The notes below the pieces were generated by a model that saw only the letters and a program-made list of their open reading frames with translations, had not been told where the DNA came from and ran no database searches. Shown here in pieces: positions 63,222-64,000 of a stretch of DNA of 64,000 nucleotides (position 1 is the stretch's first letter; every line of letters begins with the position of its first letter). The DNA comes from Ensifer adhaerens (GTDB lineage Bacteria; Pseudomonadota; Alphaproteobacteria; Rhizobiales; Rhizobiaceae), in NCBI RefSeq assembly GCF_028993555.1, contig NZ_CP118610.1:124001-188000 (forward strand), in the 5' to 3' direction. Both the position numbers and the translations under genes were made by a program.

Positions 63222-64000
63222 CTAGACCGGCTCGCCACCCATCGCCTCGTGGATCAGGTCGTCAGCGGCCTCCGAAAGCAGGAAGTCCTGCGCTTCGCCC
63301 TGGATCATTTCCTTGCCGATCTCAAGCATCACGGGCACGGCCAGCGGCGAGATCCGGTCAAGCCGTCGATGGGTGATGTGGCCCTTGATTCGCTTCAGCA
63401 TATCCCCGAGGCGAGCGATGTCCAAAAGCCCCGTTGCCGCATCATTGCGGGTCGCCTCGAGCAGGAGATGATCCGGCTCGTGCGCGTGCAATACGTCGTA
63501 AATGAGGTCGGCGGAGACCGTCACCTGTCGGCCGGTCTTTTCCTTGCCGGGATGTCTTTGGTCGATCAGGCCGGCAATCACGGCGCAATTGCGGAAGGTG
63601 CGTTTCAAGAGGAAGGATTCGTTGAGCCACGCTTCGAGGTCATCGCCGAGCATGTCTTCGTCGAAGAGATCGGCGAGTGCGCCGCGCCTGAGCTCGAAGG
63701 TGGCGCCGAGATCGTCCAGCGCCCAGACGGCGAGAGAATAGTCGGTGGCGACGAAGCCGAGCGGCTTCAGCCCGGCGCGGTCGAGGCGGCGGGTGAGCAG
63801 CATTCCGAGCGTCTGGTGCGCCAGTCGTCCTTCGAAGGCATAGGCGACCATGTAGTGGCGGCTGCCGCGCGGGAAGGTCTCGATCAGGAGCTCGTCTTCG
63901 CGCGGCAGCATCGAGACGTCCTTCTGCAGCGCCAGCCAGTCGCGCACCTGTTCCGGAAGCACTGCCCGGCGTGCCGGGTCGGCGAGCATCTTGCGGACCT
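63222..64000 (-). CDS. Ligase-associated DEXH-box helicase (C-terminal part; runs off window end)
   Basis: The C-terminal ~259 codons of an Lhr-type helicase. The visible segment contains MLPREDELLIETFPRGSRHY, YAFEGRLAHQTLGMLLTRRL, FLLKRTFRNCAVIAGLIDQR and DVLHAHEPDHLLLEATRNDA, which belong to the winged-helix/DEAD_assoc-like tail of this family. Helicase motifs lie outside the window. Paired with pdeM, which supports the lig-associated assignment. Confidence 0.9.
   Translation of the reverse strand, partial: VRKMLADPARRAVLPEQVRDWLALQKDVSMLPREDELLIETFPRGSRHYMVAYAFEGRLAHQTLGMLLTRRLDRAGLKPLGFVATDYSLAVWALDDLGATFELRRGALADLFDEDMLGDDLEAWLNESFLLKRTFRNCAVIAGLIDQRHPGKEKTGRQVTVSADLIYDVLHAHEPDHLLLEATRNDAATGLLDIARLGDMLKRIKGHITHRRLDRISPLAVPVMLEIGKEMIQGEAQDFLLSEAADDLIHEAMGGEPV

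Noticed and set aside
1..64000. CRISPR arrays, prophage, IS elements, toxin-antitoxin loci, biosynthetic clusters
   Set aside because: No spaced direct repeats, integrase, transposase, or matching gene sets were seen; repeats found are single palindromic intergenic elements.

Overview
The window is high-GC, densely packed alphaproteobacterial chromosome. The gene content and order (pgi-fadD; ppk2/phoR-pstSCAB-phoU-phoB; gcrA; argD-argF-hslO; apaG; SAM-II-metZ; fadE-fadA-fadB beside podJ) match what I recall of Sinorhizobium/Ensifer chromosomes. A GcrA regulator, CcrM-type GANTC clusters, a SAM-II riboswitch and degenerate Rhizobiaceae intergenic palindromes support this. The genus is recalled, not computed. 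I see no phage, IS element, CRISPR array, integrase or replication origin.

Layout. 1-5.2 kb: start of pgi, a long-chain acyl-CoA ligase, an MFS exporter and an AI-2E-type permease. 5.4-13.5 kb: a complete high-affinity K+ uptake operon, kdpFABCDE, preceded by a 27-residue micro-ORF and two RNA hairpins. 13.5-20 kb: accessory block with a lipoprotein hydrolase, a class C beta-lactamase, a glycine-zipper lipoprotein, a secreted EF-hand protein, a DJ-1/PfpI protein, an exported crotonase-fold protein and a VOC protein behind a SoxR/MerR-type promoter. 20-23 kb: tRNA-Thr(CGT), a nitronate-monooxygenase-like enzyme and a rhizobial membrane protein of unknown function. 22.9-31.9 kb: phosphate block, with ppk2 divergent from phoR-pstSCAB-phoU-phoB and PHO boxes ahead of pstS. 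32-40 kb: gcrA, argD, argF, hslO, apaG, metZ with riboswitch, bifunctional-length dcd, tRNA-Gly(CCC). 40-49.7 kb: small transporters and regulators, including HxlR/SRPBCC and TetR/phloroglucinol-hydrolase-like divergent pairs, each with an inverted-repeat operator. 49.7-55.7 kb: fatty-acid beta-oxidation operon fadE-fadA-lipoprotein-fadB. 56-64 kb: PodJ-like polarity factor, TauE/SafE permease with its TIGR02186 partner, a stand-alone RAM-domain protein, PdeM and the end of its DEXH helicase partner.

How the parts work together. A 29-bp sequence containing a near-palindrome is identical upstream of the nitronate-monooxygenase-like gene and the fadE operon, and a shorter form lies upstream of fadD. 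I infer one acyl-CoA-responsive regulon covering all three; its regulator is not in the window. PhoR/PhoB/PhoU control PstSCAB and polyphosphate handling; KdpDE controls KdpFABC. GcrA, the GANTC-rich gcrA/argD spacer and PodJ tie the window to the alphaproteobacterial cell cycle.

Most striking for follow-up: the TetR/DAPG-hydrolase-like module with a perfect 12-bp-arm operator; the shared fad operator; five GANTC sites, four inside 37 bp, between gcrA and argD; the SoxR-type promoter of the VOC gene; and the kdp leader.
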